Notes: generated by a model not told the origin, from the sequence alone. DNA of 64,000 nt from UBA2387 sp019454665 (GCA_045862995.1 BTVX01000016.1:23680-87679); one strand, 5' to 3'. Numbered from the stretch's first letter, positions 50,645 to 60,586 are shown. Made by a program: numbers and translations.

Positions 50645-52862
50645 GGCGGGGCCCAAACCGACCTGCAACAAGGGACGCGGCCAACAGCAAGAACCCGACG
50701 AGGGCCAGCCGCAGCCCCGCTTCGTAGCCCGGCGACACGAACGAAAGGCTGACCTCCATAGCACCTTCGGGCACCTCGATCTCGATCCATCGCCCGTCGC
50801 CCGTCGAAGCGGGTTTGTAGTCCACGGTGGCCCGCCAGCCGGGGATGTTGCGCTCGCGAACGGTCAGCGTCCCCGGACCGATGACCTTGAATCCCCAGGC
50901 GCCTGCCCGTGTGTTGAAGGTGTCTCGGACTTCGCAAGTCGCCTCGACCACCGTCCCGCCGATGGGCGTCATCCAGCCAAGTTCGGTCCGTCTGCCCTCA
51001 AGCCCCGGCAGCTGATTCGGCGAGAAGACCATGCTGACGCCGGCATCGCGGAGCCGGGCCACGTCTGCGCCGGGCTTGACGAACATGATGTTGCCGTTGG
51101 CGGGCGGCGCAGGGTCCTGGCCGTTGATCTCTCGCAGCATCTCCACCGTGTCGCGGTGGAGCAACGAGTCGTAGCCCGCGATGTCGCGCACGCGGAACCA
51201 AGATGCCGTGTTGGGCGGCATCGTCGCGGGAGCGGCGACGACGAGCTCCCAGGCCTCGTTCACGAAAGCCGCTCGGTCGCTGGGTGGGACTGCTTCAAGG
51301 GCTGCAGGCTTGGCGGGCAAATGGCCCGTAGGCACCCAGCCCGACATCGAACCCAAGCCACCGAGCACCAAGACGCCCGCGATGGCCCAGTGGTCTTTGC
51401 CCTTGAGTCGGCCCGTCTGGCTCGCCCACAGCACGGCCACACCCGCCAAAGCAAACGCGAGGACCGGGATCAGGGCGGCCTGGCCGGTGCCGGTGTCCAA
51501 CACAACCCCACGCTCGGCGAGGAACGGCCGGACGGTCGCGCCCATCCCCGACATCGCCAAGGCGAACGCGATCACGGTCAGCCCAACTGCCGTGCCTCCC
51601 GCAATCGCCAACGAGCGCGGCGCACTGGTCTCCCGGGGCCACGCCAAGCCCGCCAGCAGCCCGCATGCCAGCACGAACAGAACGGCCGAACGTGCAGGGG
51701 AACCCGTGGACGACCACCCAGGGACCCCGTAATAGAGCGCAGCGTTCAAGGGCGAGCCGCTCCAAAGCAGCGCCGAGAACACGGCGATGGCCACGTACGC
51801 CCACGCTCGCCCGCCGAAGCGCCTCGCTGCAAAACCGTAGACCAGTAGAGCCAACACGAACGGGCCGAGCGTGATCGCCGACTCCGCCGGGTTGGCCCCC
51901 GTCTTGGCCAGCGACGGCCAGTAGTTGGGCAACTGGGGTTCGGCGTGCAACGGACCGGGATGGCCCAGGAACCCAAGCGAGACGAGCGCTGGCAGTTCGA
52001 ACGGTTTGACCGAAGCATCAACATAGGCCGCATACCCTTCGGCGCTGGGCTTGTTGGCCCGATGGGAGAAGGTCGAGTAGTCCAGGACGGCCATGACCTG
52101 CGGCGCGGCCAACATCGCGCCCGCCGCAAAGCCCCCCACCAGAAGCATCGCTGCTCCCATCTTGCGGATGGCGACCACGCGCCACACGGCAAGCAGCACG
52201 CCCGCCATCAGGCCATAGGCCGCGAACTGCAAATGTCCAGCCAGCAGCAGCATGGCGACGGGAACCGCAAGCCAGCCCAGGCGCTTGAATGCGGGTGCCG
52301 AGGCGAGCCTCTCGACGCCGAGCAGCACCCAGGGGATCCAAGCGCACGTCGTGATTACGCTGGGAAGGCCGATCCAGGCGACCATGAACGCGCTCGCGGC
52401 GAACGAGCCTGCGCCGATCAGCCGCCCCTCGCGGGTGGCGCCGAGCTCCCGAAGCAGCAACCAAACACCCGCTCCGGCGATCAGCAGATGCAGCCAGGCC
52501 AGCAGCTTCATGGCGGCCACGGTCGGGACGCCCAAGACACCGACCACGATGTGCAGCGGGTACAGGGCACCGCTTTGCGAGTTGGCCAGCAACGGCGTCC
52601 CTCCAAGCTGGTACGGGTTCCAGACGGGCACGCGGCCCTGCCTCCAACTCTCGAACACCAGGTCGCGCCACGGATAGAACTGCAACGCCCCGTCGGCTTG
52701 CAGGATGTCCCAGTTTTGGGTCGGCCTGATCGGGGCTGCCCCGACCATCGGCGCGAGGTGGTCGAACGGACCGAGCGCCTTGCCCGTCGCGAGAGACTCG
52801 AACAGCGGCAACAAACATAGCAACGCCAACACGGCGAGGGGAAGGAGGCGTTCGGGCTTCAC
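50613..52862 (-). CDS. YfhO-family membrane protein
   Basis: A 749-residue integral membrane protein with about a dozen helices, beginning L-L-P-L-A-V-L-A-L-L-C-L-L-P-L and ending in a beta-rich soluble domain. The periplasmic motifs N-P-Y-Q-L-G-G-T-P and Q-S-G-A-L-Y-P place it in the YfhO/GT-C-like superfamily, which glycosylates teichoic acids or other envelope polymers in Firmicutes. Function here is unproven. The GTG start overlaps the stop of the M14 peptidase gene (GTGA), so the two are coupled. Confidence 0.85.
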   Translation of the reverse strand: MKPERLLPLAVLALLCLLPLFESLATGKALGPFDHLAPMVGAAPIRPTQNWDILQADGALQFYPWRDLVFESWRQGRVPVWNPYQLGGTPLLANSQSGALYPLHIVVGVLGVPTVAAMKLLAWLHLLIAGAGVWLLLRELGATREGRLIGAGSFAASAFMVAWIGLPSVITTCAWIPWVLLGVERLASAPAFKRLGWLAVPVAMLLLAGHLQFAAYGLMAGVLLAVWRVVAIRKMGAAMLLVGGFAAGAMLAAPQVMAVLDYSTFSHRANKPSAEGYAAYVDASVKPFELPALVSLGFLGHPGPLHAEPQLPNYWPSLAKTGANPAESAITLGPFVLALLVYGFAARRFGGRAWAYVAIAVFSALLWSGSPLNAALYYGVPGWSSTGSPARSAVLFVLACGLLAGLAWPRETSAPRSLAIAGGTAVGLTVIAFALAMSGMGATVRPFLAERGVVLDTGTGQAALIPVLAFALAGVAVLWASQTGRLKGKDHWAIAGVLVLGGLGSMSGWVPTGHLPAKPAALEAVPPSDRAAFVNEAWELVVAAPATMPPNTASWFRVRDIAGYDSLLHRDTVEMLREINGQDPAPPANGNIMFVKPGADVARLRDAGVSMVFSPNQLPGLEGRRTELGWMTPIGGTVVEATCEVRDTFNTRAGAWGFKVIGPGTLTVRERNIPGWRATVDYKPASTGDGRWIEIEVPEGAMEVSLSFVSPGYEAGLRLALVGFLLLAASLVAGRFGPRLSDPRPADAP

Positions 52863-54535
52863 GAGGGCACCCGTAACGTCTGCCGCACGGTCCCGGCCCG
52901 GTCGTGCTTGGCGGTGATCTGGTATTCGCCTGCCGCCACGACCCACTCGAACACGTGCATGTCGTCGGTTTCGTCGGTGTGCCAGCCGAAGCCGCTGATA
53001 GGCACCGAACTCCAACCGCGCAGCTGGGGCCCTTGCTGCTGGATCAGGCCGCTCTTCAGCCAACCTTCGGCGGACCCGTCTCCGGCGATCTCGGCGAAGA
53101 CACCGCGCACCAGCCGCTTCTTCTCGGCCAGCTTGGTCACATTGGTGGGGAGCCAGCCCGTGTTCTGGACGGCGAACCGCACCCGCCACCAGCCGTCGCC
53201 AACGGGTTCGATGCGCGTCTCCCGGTGCTCCAGCTTGGGCGTGGAAAGGGCCTGGTACACGACCCAATCGCCCAGCGGGGCGACTTCGGCTTCGAGAAAC
53301 TCGGGCGGCGGGTTGCGGAACGCATGGTGGGGGTCCCAGCCTCCGATCTCAACCAGACCGAGTTGCGGATGGTCGAACGGAACCCACTCGGCGTAGCCCT
53401 TGCCCCCGAGCTTCTCGTCCGACCACTTGAGCAGCGCCAGATCGTGCTCGAACGGGTGGTCGCGGAACCAATCAATGTACTTGTAGTCCTTCAGCCCCGC
53501 TTGGCGCTGCGGCGACCAGATCTCGGTCGTCCACGCAAAGATGCCCCGGTGTTCGTACGCCCAGTCGTCGAAGTCGCCCGTCATGATCTCCTTGGGGTGG
53601 TACTTGAAGTCGTGCCAGACGCTGATGGCGGGGTAGCCCGTCATCTTCTCGCCGACGTCGCCGACCTCCTTGTACACCCACAGGTCTTCGGGGGCCATTT
53701 CGTCGTCGGGGTAGCGGCTGGGCAGCCGCAGGTTCACGCCGCTAAACGTGTGGAACACCACGGCCCCGCAGATGTTGGGTCTGCGGACGATGGTCTCGAC
53801 GCCCGTGCGCACCTCGGGTTCGCTGGTGGGGAAGTCGCCCGCTCCGTGCTGCTCGCTCTCCACGCGCCACGCGCTCGGGTAGTTGCGGTTCAAGTCCAGA
53901 CCCTGGGGAATCCGGCGGGCGCGAAGGGTCATGCCATCGTAGTTGTGGACGATACCCTCGGGCAGCAGCCGGTAGTAGACGCCGCCAGTCTCGGTCGGCT
54001 TGCGTCGCTCCATCAGCCGGGGCTCGGCTTCGCTGATCTTCCACGGGCCGTTGGGGTCGGGGATGCGCATCGAGAGGATGCGTCCGTCGCCATCGAGGTC
54101 TTTGCGCTCCAGTCCGTAGACGTCTTCCTCGGGCCACGGGTAGGTTCGCGTGGAAGAGCGGATGATGCGGGGCGGCGATTCGAGCGCCCACTCCGCCCCG
54201 TCGGGATTGAGTCGGGGAACCAGGTACAGGGTGCGCGTGTCCAGCAGCCGCGTGATGTCGGGGTCCGTGCCGTAGCGTGTCAGGCACTTGTGGATCAGGT
54301 GCAGCACGGCTGTCGAAGCCGAGACCTCGCTGGCGTGGATGTTGCCGTCGGCGTAGAACGCGGGCTTATCCGCGTGCTTTCCCGTGGCCCCGTTGGTGAG
54401 CGTGACGAGCCAGATGTCGCGACCTTCGTGCGATTTGCCCGCCGGCTCGACGGCCATCAGGTTCGGGTGTTCCCTCTGCCAAGCATGGAGGAACTCGGTG
54501 ATCTCGGCGTGGTTGTAGTACCGGTCGAAGCGCAT
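52859..54535 (-). CDS. M14 zinc carboxypeptidase
   Basis: A 558-residue metallopeptidase. Zinc ligands are H67 and E70 (D-G-N-I-H-A-S-E) and H262 (V-F-H-T-F-S-G); the catalytic glutamate is E338 (T-T-E-I-W). D-L-N-R-N-Y-P near 214-220 supplies the substrate carboxylate-binding residues. No signal peptide is visible, so it may act in the cytoplasm or be exported by another route. The C-terminal 120 residues form a beta-sandwich. It could trim peptides or peptidoglycan. It is coupled to the YfhO-like gene downstream and is divergent from the GHL10-like gene. Confidence 0.92.
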   Translation of the reverse strand: MRFDRYYNHAEITEFLHAWQREHPNLMAVEPAGKSHEGRDIWLVTLTNGATGKHADKPAFYADGNIHASEVSASTAVLHLIHKCLTRYGTDPDITRLLDTRTLYLVPRLNPDGAEWALESPPRIIRSSTRTYPWPEEDVYGLERKDLDGDGRILSMRIPDPNGPWKISEAEPRLMERRKPTETGGVYYRLLPEGIVHNYDGMTLRARRIPQGLDLNRNYPSAWRVESEQHGAGDFPTSEPEVRTGVETIVRRPNICGAVVFHTFSGVNLRLPSRYPDDEMAPEDLWVYKEVGDVGEKMTGYPAISVWHDFKYHPKEIMTGDFDDWAYEHRGIFAWTTEIWSPQRQAGLKDYKYIDWFRDHPFEHDLALLKWSDEKLGGKGYAEWVPFDHPQLGLVEIGGWDPHHAFRNPPPEFLEAEVAPLGDWVVYQALSTPKLEHRETRIEPVGDGWWRVRFAVQNTGWLPTNVTKLAEKKRLVRGVFAEIAGDGSAEGWLKSGLIQQQGPQLRGWSSVPISGFGWHTDETDDMHVFEWVVAAGEYQITAKHDRAGTVRQTLRVPS

Positions 54536-54678
54536 TTGGACCGAGGTTACCAGCCCGGATCGGAACGTCCGAGGGGGCAGAGCCGTCCAATCCTTGGGCG
54601 CCGAAATCGCAACCGAGGCGCAATGGCGCGCTTCGACCCGAGCACTCCATCCACGGCGCCCGTATTCTTTTGATCAGC

Positions 54679-56169
54679 ATGACGGAGATCGCCTTGGCGC
54701 TCGCCCTTGCGGGCGCGGTTTCTGCCCCCGAGCGCTTGGGCCCGTCCCCCAAGCCGCCCCCGGTTCCGCGAGAGTTCCGTGGCGTGTGGGTGGCGACGGT
54801 CTCGAACATTGACTGGCCGTCTTCCCGCACCCTGACCCCTGCCCAGCAGCGGCAACAAGCCATCGCGATTCTGGACCGGGCGGTCGAGCTCCGGTTGAAC
54901 GCGATCGTGCTTCAGGTCCGGCCCGCGTGCGACGCGTTGTACTCGTCCGCGATCGAGCCGTGGAGCGAGTACCTGACCAACGTCATGGGCACGGCGCCCA
55001 GCCCGCTCTACGATCCGTTGCATTTCTGGGTCGCCGAGGCGCATGCGAGGGGGTTGGAGTTGCACGCCTGGTTCAATCCGTTCCGAGCACTGGCTTCCAG
55101 CCACCGCAACGCGATCGCCAGCAACCACGTCAGCATCACCAAGCCGCACCTCGTCAAGGACTACGGCGACGCCAAGTGGCTGGACCCCGGCTTTCACGAG
55201 AGCCGCGAACACTCCTTGAACGTGATCTTGGACGTGCTGAACCGCTACGACGTGGACGGCATCCACTTCGACGACTACTTCTATCCCTATCCCATCAGCG
55301 GTGTGGCGTTCCCCGACGACGATTCGTATGGCGCGTACCTGTCGTCGGGCGGGACCCTGTTGCGCGCCGATTGGCGACGCTGGAATATCGACACGTTCGT
55401 GTTCACGGTGTATCAAGCGATCAAGGCGGCGAAGCCCACGGTCAAGTTCGGCATTTCGCCATTCGGCATCTGGCGACCCGGCAACCCGCCAGGGGTGACC
55501 GGGCTCGACGCCTACAACGCCATCTACGCCGATTCGCGCAAGTGGCTCCAGCAGGGTTGGGTGGACTATCTGACTCCCCAACTCTATTGGCGGATGGGCT
55601 CTACGGGCCAGCCCTATCAACCGTTGCTGACGTGGTGGACCGAGCAGAACTTGATGGGCCGGCACGTTTGGCCTGGGAACTTCACCAGCAACGTCGGCGC
55701 GCAGTTCGGCGATTGGCCAGTCTACGAGATCGCGGGCCAGATCGAAGCCACCCGCAACGTTCCCGGTGCGACAGGGAATGTCCACTTCAGCATGAGGGCG
55801 TTCCGCGACGACTACAAGGGCATCGTGGCCACGTTGCGCGACGGGGTCTACTCGTACGCGGCCCTGCCCCCTGCGACGCCTTGGCTGGACGTCAAGCCGC
55901 CGCGCATGCCCTCGATGACCGTTCACCAGAATCCGGGCGACTGGACGCTGCGGTTCGCCGATCCTGGCGGAGAAGCGGCGCTGTGGATGGTGGTGTATAC
56001 GCTCTACGGGGGCCAATGGATCTATGAAATCCATCCCGAAGGACGCAGCGAAGTCGTCGTGCCCCTCACACGCCATGGTGCCACTCTGGCGCAAGTGCGT
56101 GTCGAACGCGTGGATCGCAGCGGCAACGCCTCGGATGCGGTGGTCTTTCCCTCGCGGACGCGTCATTAG
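54679..56169 (+). CDS. GHL10-like glycoside hydrolase (DUF187/DigH type)
   Basis: An exported TIM-barrel hydrolase of 496 residues with a short signal peptide (A-L-A-L-A-L-A-G-A-V-S-A). The family pattern is clear: R-G-V-W-V-A-T-V-S-N-I-D-W-P, L-N-A-I-V-L-Q-V-R-P, H-A-W-F-N-P-F-R, D-G-I-H-F-D-D-Y-F-Y-P and D-Y-L-T-P-Q-L-Y-W. Family members such as DigH act on denuded peptidoglycan glycan strands. A C-terminal Fn3-like domain follows. I choose the ATG at 54679 rather than the TTG at 54670, because TATTCT ends 10 nt before it. Confidence 0.9.
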   Translation: MTEIALALALAGAVSAPERLGPSPKPPPVPREFRGVWVATVSNIDWPSSRTLTPAQQRQQAIAILDRAVELRLNAIVLQVRPACDALYSSAIEPWSEYLTNVMGTAPSPLYDPLHFWVAEAHARGLELHAWFNPFRALASSHRNAIASNHVSITKPHLVKDYGDAKWLDPGFHESREHSLNVILDVLNRYDVDGIHFDDYFYPYPISGVAFPDDDSYGAYLSSGGTLLRADWRRWNIDTFVFTVYQAIKAAKPTVKFGISPFGIWRPGNPPGVTGLDAYNAIYADSRKWLQQGWVDYLTPQLYWRMGSTGQPYQPLLTWWTEQNLMGRHVWPGNFTSNVGAQFGDWPVYEIAGQIEATRNVPGATGNVHFSMRAFRDDYKGIVATLRDGVYSYAALPPATPWLDVKPPRMPSMTVHQNPGDWTLRFADPGGEAALWMVVYTLYGGQWIYEIHPEGRSEVVVPLTRHGATLAQVRVERVDRSGNASDAVVFPSRTRH

Positions 56170-56190
56170 GGGATCGGGCATACTCCCGCC

Positions 56191-56718
56191 ATGGTCGCCC
56201 TCGTCCTTCTGGTCGGCATCGGGATGCTGCAAACTCAGGAAGCGAAGCCCTCGTTCGCCTCGCTGGTCGAGAAGGAGATTCTCGTCGCCTCGAACGCGGA
56301 GCGGACCAAGGCGAACCTCTCGAAGCTAGAATTCGAAAGTCGGTTGGCGCAAGCCGCGCGCGGGCACAGCCAGGCCATGCTGGACCGCGACTTCTTCAGC
56401 CACGAGTCGCCCATCGAGGGACGCAAGACGATGCCCGATCGCGTGCGCGCGGTCGGCTACGACTACCGATCTTGCGCGGAGAACATCGCCATGTTCGAAG
56501 GGTTGCCGCTCAAGGACCCGGCAGAAGTGGCGAAGCGGTTCGTGCGCATGTGGATGAACTCGGCCGGCCACCGCAAGAACCTCCTCGGCGACTACGAGCA
56601 CTTGGGAGTCGGCGTGGCGATCAAGGGTGGCAAGGCCTATGCCACGCAAGTGTTTGGCACATCGGCGACAGCCTCCGGAGGGTCGCGGTTGGTCGCGCAC
56701 CAGAATCCGTTGCGGTAG
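56191..56718 (+). CDS. CAP-domain (SCP-like) exported protein
   Basis: A 175-residue exported protein with signal peptide V-A-L-V-L-L-V-G-I-G-M-L and a CAP/SCP-like domain: A-R-G-H-S-Q-A-M, D-F-F-S-H-E-S-P, C-A-E-N-I-A and W-M-N-S-A-G-H-R-K-N-L-L. The two histidines and glutamates of the CAP cavity are present. Bacterial CAP proteins occur at the cell surface and their roles are mostly unknown. The start is 6 nt after CATACT, probably leaderless. The stop codon of this gene (TAG at 56716) is part of the -10 box of the next gene. Confidence 0.88.
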   Translation: MVALVLLVGIGMLQTQEAKPSFASLVEKEILVASNAERTKANLSKLEFESRLAQAARGHSQAMLDRDFFSHESPIEGRKTMPDRVRAVGYDYRSCAENIAMFEGLPLKDPAEVAKRFVRMWMNSAGHRKNLLGDYEHLGVGVAIKGGKAYATQVFGTSATASGGSRLVAHQNPLR

Positions 56719-56727
56719 ATTCCCACC

Positions 56728-57810
56728 ATGCTGTGCTTCGCCATGGCGCTCGCCGCCTCCCAGCCCATGCCGTTCGTGGACCTTGACGCCGAAACCCACC
56801 GCCAAGTGGTCGTCGACCGCGAGGCGGGGCAGTACCTAGGACACCCCACGACCCTGTTGCTCCCCGACGGCAAGACCATCCTCTGCGTGTATCCCGAGGG
56901 CCACGGACGAGGCGCGATCCTCTACAAACGCTCGACCGATGGCGGCAAGACGTGGGGCGACCGCTTGCCTACGCCCGAGAACTGGGCGACCAGCCTGGAA
57001 ACGCCCACCATTCACCGGCTGATCGGACCGGACGGCAAGGCGAGGTTGATCCTTTGGTCCGGCTTGAACCCCGCGCGACGAGCCATCAGCGAGGACGATG
57101 GGGCGACGTGGGGACCCCTCGAACCCGTCGGCACCTGGGGCGGCATCGTGGTGATGAGCAGCGTCGAGCGGCTGGCGGACGGTCGCTACGTCGCCCTGTT
57201 CCACGACGATGGCCGGTTCCTCCATGCGGGCGGCTCGGCGGGACCGCACATGACCCTGTTCCAATCGTTCACCGCCGATGGCGGCAAGACGTGGTCCTAC
57301 CCCGAGGCGATCTGGGGCAGTTCGGACATCCACCTGTGCGAGCCGGGCGCCGTGCGCTCGCCGGACGGCAAGACCCTCGCCATGCTCCTGCGCGAGAACA
57401 AGCGCGTCCGCAACTCGCACGTCATGTTCACCACCGACGAAGCCAAGACGTGGTCGTGGCCGCGCGAATTGCCCAAGGCCCTGATGGGCGACCGACACGT
57501 GGCCAAGTACGCTCCCGATGGGCGGCTCGTCGTCGTGTTTCGGGACACGGACAAAGCCAGCCCGACGGTCGGCGACTGGGTGGGATGGGTCGGTCGCTGG
57601 GAGGACATCGTCAACGGTCGTCCCGGCCAGTTGCGCTTCCGATTGAAGGACAACAAGCACGATTGGGACTGCGCTTACAGCGGACTCGAACTCCTGCCCG
57701 ACGGCACGTTTGTGGCCACAACCTACGGGTATTGGACCGAGGGGCAGCCGCCGTACATCCTGAGCGTCCGCTTCCGGCTCGACGAACTCGACCGCGCGGC
57801 GCGATCCTGA
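56728..57810 (+). CDS. Sialidase/BNR-family exo-glycosidase-like protein
   Basis: A 360-residue beta-propeller, probably exported (M-L-C-F-A-M-A-L-A-A-S). Several Asp-box repeats are visible, such as S-T-D-G-G-K-T-W and A-D-G-G-K-T-W, with R-x-x-S near the end. Six-bladed folds like this occur in GH33 sialidases, but the catalytic arginine triad, Asp and Tyr/Glu pair cannot be assigned by eye, so the enzyme class is tentative. The ATG is 6 nt after TAGATT (56716-56721), which overlaps the previous stop codon. Confidence 0.8.
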   Translation: MLCFAMALAASQPMPFVDLDAETHRQVVVDREAGQYLGHPTTLLLPDGKTILCVYPEGHGRGAILYKRSTDGGKTWGDRLPTPENWATSLETPTIHRLIGPDGKARLILWSGLNPARRAISEDDGATWGPLEPVGTWGGIVVMSSVERLADGRYVALFHDDGRFLHAGGSAGPHMTLFQSFTADGGKTWSYPEAIWGSSDIHLCEPGAVRSPDGKTLAMLLRENKRVRNSHVMFTTDEAKTWSWPRELPKALMGDRHVAKYAPDGRLVVVFRDTDKASPTVGDWVGWVGRWEDIVNGRPGQLRFRLKDNKHDWDCAYSGLELLPDGTFVATTYGYWTEGQPPYILSVRFRLDELDRAARS

Positions 57811-57852
57811 GTTCAGCATCCACAGGCGGCGCGGGTCGGTATCCTGAGGCGG

Positions 57853-59289
57853 ATGGGCTGTGGAAGGAATTGCGGCGTTTTGATGGGCGTCGCTCTCTCG
57901 CTGTGCGCCGTAGCGCAGGACAACGCGGGCGTGCCGTATGCGCTTTCGTTCGTCGAGGACACCTCGGGGCGGTTCGACGCGTTGCCGGCCATGCATTCGT
58001 TCGCCTTCGGCGAGCACGGGGGCCATTGGGTGTTCGTCAGCGGCCGGACCAACGGGTTCCACGGGTTCACGCCGCCAGGTTCGAACTTCTCGCGCGGGTC
58101 GGCGAACCAGCATATCGTCGTCTTCCAGCCGCTGGGCAAGCCCGGCCAGAACGTGTGGACGATGGCGATTGCGAACCTGTCCATCGCGACGCTGGCCAAG
58201 GACCATCTCCTCTCGGCCAACACCAACACCACGCAGGATGGCGAAGACCTCGTGGTCGTGGGCGGCTACGGGCAGTCCTCGGCTGGCCCGCGCCAGACCT
58301 ATCCTGCCGTGAGCCGCATCCACCTGCCCACGGTCATCGCGGCGGTCAAATCCAACGACACCTCGCTCGCCTCGAGTGCGATCAAGACCTCGCAGGACGA
58401 GCGGATGCGGGTCACCGGGGGCGAACTCCGCAAACTGGACGACGGGTTCTTCTATCTCGTTTGCGGCCACGACTTCAACGGGGTCTACCTCATGCCCAAC
58501 GAGACCCAAACCTATACGAACGAAGTCCGCCGCTTCCGTCTTGCAGAGGGTCCAGGCGGGGCGCCTACGGTCGTGGACTACTCGGTCTGGACGCATCCCG
58601 AGGAGTTTCATCGCCGAGACCTCAACGTGGAGCATGTCTTGCTGCCGAACGGGGCGTTGGCCCTGAGCGCTTACGGCGGGGTTTTCACGCCACCGACGCT
58701 GCCCAACGGCGACGTCAATCCCAACGGCGATATGCCCTACACCAAGCCCATCCTGATCTCGTCCGGCGGGGCAACGATCGAAACGGGCTATGAGCAGAAG
58801 ATGTCGCAATACACCTGCGCCAACATCCGCTTCTGGGATCGGCGGGATTCGACGATGTATACGGCGTTCCTAGGCGGATTGAGCCGCTACACGTACAACC
58901 GAACGACGCGACAATTCGAACTGGCGCCCAAACAGGGCACTCCGGGTCAGCCGGGGTTCCTCGATGGCGTTCCTTGGATTGATACGGTCACGTCTTTGGT
59001 GCGAAACTCGAACGGATCGTACCGCGAGCACGCCCACCACGAGGCGCCCCTTCCGGGCTACATCGGCTCGAATGGCAAGTTCGTGCTCCATCCTTCGGTG
59101 CGCAAGGCGGGTCCTTCTGGAATCAAGCACGACATCATTGATCTGCGCTCCATTCGGAGGCCGACCCAGATCGGCTGGCTCGTGGGCGGCATTCAATCGC
59201 CGGTCGAGCAGAACGCCGACAGCACGACCGTGGCGATGAAGCAGGTCTATCGCGTGTACTTGTGGCCGCTGGGCGTCTCGTATTGGTGA
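57853..59289 (+). CDS. Exported beta-propeller-like protein, function unknown
   Basis: A 478-residue exported protein with a signal peptide (V-L-M-G-V-A-L-S-L-C-A-V-A). The mature chain shows regular glycine/aspartate-rich blades, for example H-S-F-A-F-G-E-H-G-G-H-W-V-F, G-G-E-L-R-K-L-D-D-G-F-F-Y-L and T-A-F-L-G-G-L-S-R-Y-T, suggesting a Kelch-like propeller. No catalytic motif is seen and no known family is recognised. The start is 7 nt after TATCCT (57840-57845), so it is probably leaderless. It lies in line with the sialidase-like gene. Confidence 0.6.
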   Translation: MGCGRNCGVLMGVALSLCAVAQDNAGVPYALSFVEDTSGRFDALPAMHSFAFGEHGGHWVFVSGRTNGFHGFTPPGSNFSRGSANQHIVVFQPLGKPGQNVWTMAIANLSIATLAKDHLLSANTNTTQDGEDLVVVGGYGQSSAGPRQTYPAVSRIHLPTVIAAVKSNDTSLASSAIKTSQDERMRVTGGELRKLDDGFFYLVCGHDFNGVYLMPNETQTYTNEVRRFRLAEGPGGAPTVVDYSVWTHPEEFHRRDLNVEHVLLPNGALALSAYGGVFTPPTLPNGDVNPNGDMPYTKPILISSGGATIETGYEQKMSQYTCANIRFWDRRDSTMYTAFLGGLSRYTYNRTTRQFELAPKQGTPGQPGFLDGVPWIDTVTSLVRNSNGSYREHAHHEAPLPGYIGSNGKFVLHPSVRKAGPSGIKHDIIDLRSIRRPTQIGWLVGGIQSPVEQNADSTTVAMKQVYRVYLWPLGVSYW

Positions 59290-59548
59290 ATACCTCCGGG
59301 GAAGAAGAGGGAAGAGCGACGAGTGCATGTCCTTCGTGGCTTCTTGCCAAGGGCGGCGGGCCTCGGCGAATGGGAAGCGGAAGCGGCGGTGCGAACCGCC
59401 CGGATGTTGCCGCCTCCGGGATGACGGGGCCTCGTGCCGCGGACCGCTGGAGCCTCCGACCCGCGGTGCCCTCTCGGTCTTCGCGCGGGGAAGTTCTCTG
59501 GTCGGCACACGGCACGGACACCCGGCATCGCGTACACTTGGCGACGAA

Positions 59549-60586
59549 GTGAAGCCGAACGGAATCCGGACGATCGTCAAGGTGTTCGCCACCACTGGCG
59601 CCGAGTGCTTGGGCAAGGATGTCAAAGACGAGATGGCGCGCCGCTTGTTCGACCACCCCGACTACACGGTCGAGATGGGCGAGGTGAGCGTCAGCCGCTT
59701 CTCGAACGAGAACATCGAAGTGCAGGTCAGCAACGTGCGCGACCACATCGTGCTCGTGCTGCACACCCAGGTGCCGCCCGTGAACGACGGCCTGATCCAG
59801 TTGTTCGCCCTGCTGGACGCCATCAACAACGCCCACCCGCGGCAGACCTTCCTCGTCTTCCCGTACATGCCATACAGCCGGAGCGACCGCAAGAACCGAC
59901 CTCGTATCTCGGTCATGGGGCAGCGGCTGCCGGAAATCCTGAACCGAGTGCTGGGCGTGAAGCGCGTGATGCTGCTCTCGCCGCACGACCCCCACATCAA
60001 GCAGTATTTCATCCCGACCGCCGACGAGGTGCCCGTCGTGCCGCTTCTGGTGGACTATATCCGCAAGGAGTTCCTCTCGAAGTGGAGCCGCGAGGATTGC
60101 GCCGTCGTGTTTGCCGATTCTGCCGCCGCGAAGCGGTTCGAGGAGGTGCCGCTGGTGCTCGGCCTGGACCCCGCCTACATTTACAAGAGCCGCAGCGACA
60201 ACTCCGAATCGCCCACGGTCAAGGCGATCACGGGCAAGGTGCGCGGGCGGCATTGCTTCATCGTGGACGACGAGATCCTGACGGGCAACACGGCCCTCAA
60301 GGATGCCGCCATTCTGAAGGAAGAAGGTGCCGCTTCGGTCCACGTCCTCGGCATTCACGGCGTGTTGGAAGATCAGCGCATGTCCACCGAGGCCCTGATG
60401 GCGAAGCTCGCCGATTCACCGGTGGATACCTTCGTGGTGACGGACTCGATCCCGCTGGGGAACAAGGTGGCGCTCTCGAACGGCCGCATCCGCGTGATTC
60501 CCATCGCCCCGCTCCTTGGCGAAACCTGCAAACGCTTGATCCTCGGCGAATCGCTCAGCGAACTGCACCGCATGACCGAAGGTTGA
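59549..60586 (+). CDS. prs: Ribose-phosphate pyrophosphokinase (PRPP synthetase)
   Basis: Cytoplasmic enzyme making phosphoribosyl pyrophosphate from ribose 5-phosphate and ATP for nucleotide, His and Trp synthesis. Features: F-S-N-E-N-I-E-V-Q-V (N-terminal phosphoribosyl loop), P-Y-M-P-Y-S-R-S-D-R-K (ATP-binding), L-L-S-P-H-D-P-H, and the PRPP loop I-V-D-D-E-I-L-T-G-N-T. The length of 345 residues is slightly above the usual ~315. The GTG at 59549 follows TACACT by 10 nt and has no ribosome binding site; a GTG at 59582 is an alternative start. Confidence 0.9.
   Translation: MKPNGIRTIVKVFATTGAECLGKDVKDEMARRLFDHPDYTVEMGEVSVSRFSNENIEVQVSNVRDHIVLVLHTQVPPVNDGLIQLFALLDAINNAHPRQTFLVFPYMPYSRSDRKNRPRISVMGQRLPEILNRVLGVKRVMLLSPHDPHIKQYFIPTADEVPVVPLLVDYIRKEFLSKWSREDCAVVFADSAAAKRFEEVPLVLGLDPAYIYKSRSDNSESPTVKAITGKVRGRHCFIVDDEILTGNTALKDAAILKEEGAASVHVLGIHGVLEDQRMSTEALMAKLADSPVDTFVVTDSIPLGNKVALSNGRIRVIPIAPLLGETCKRLILGESLSELHRMTEG

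Noticed and set aside
59290..59548. Upstream extension of prs by about 74 codons
   Set aside because: The extra residues are basic low-complexity sequence and real PRPP synthetases begin at the V-K-V-F-A segment; a -10 box lies just before the GTG at 59549.
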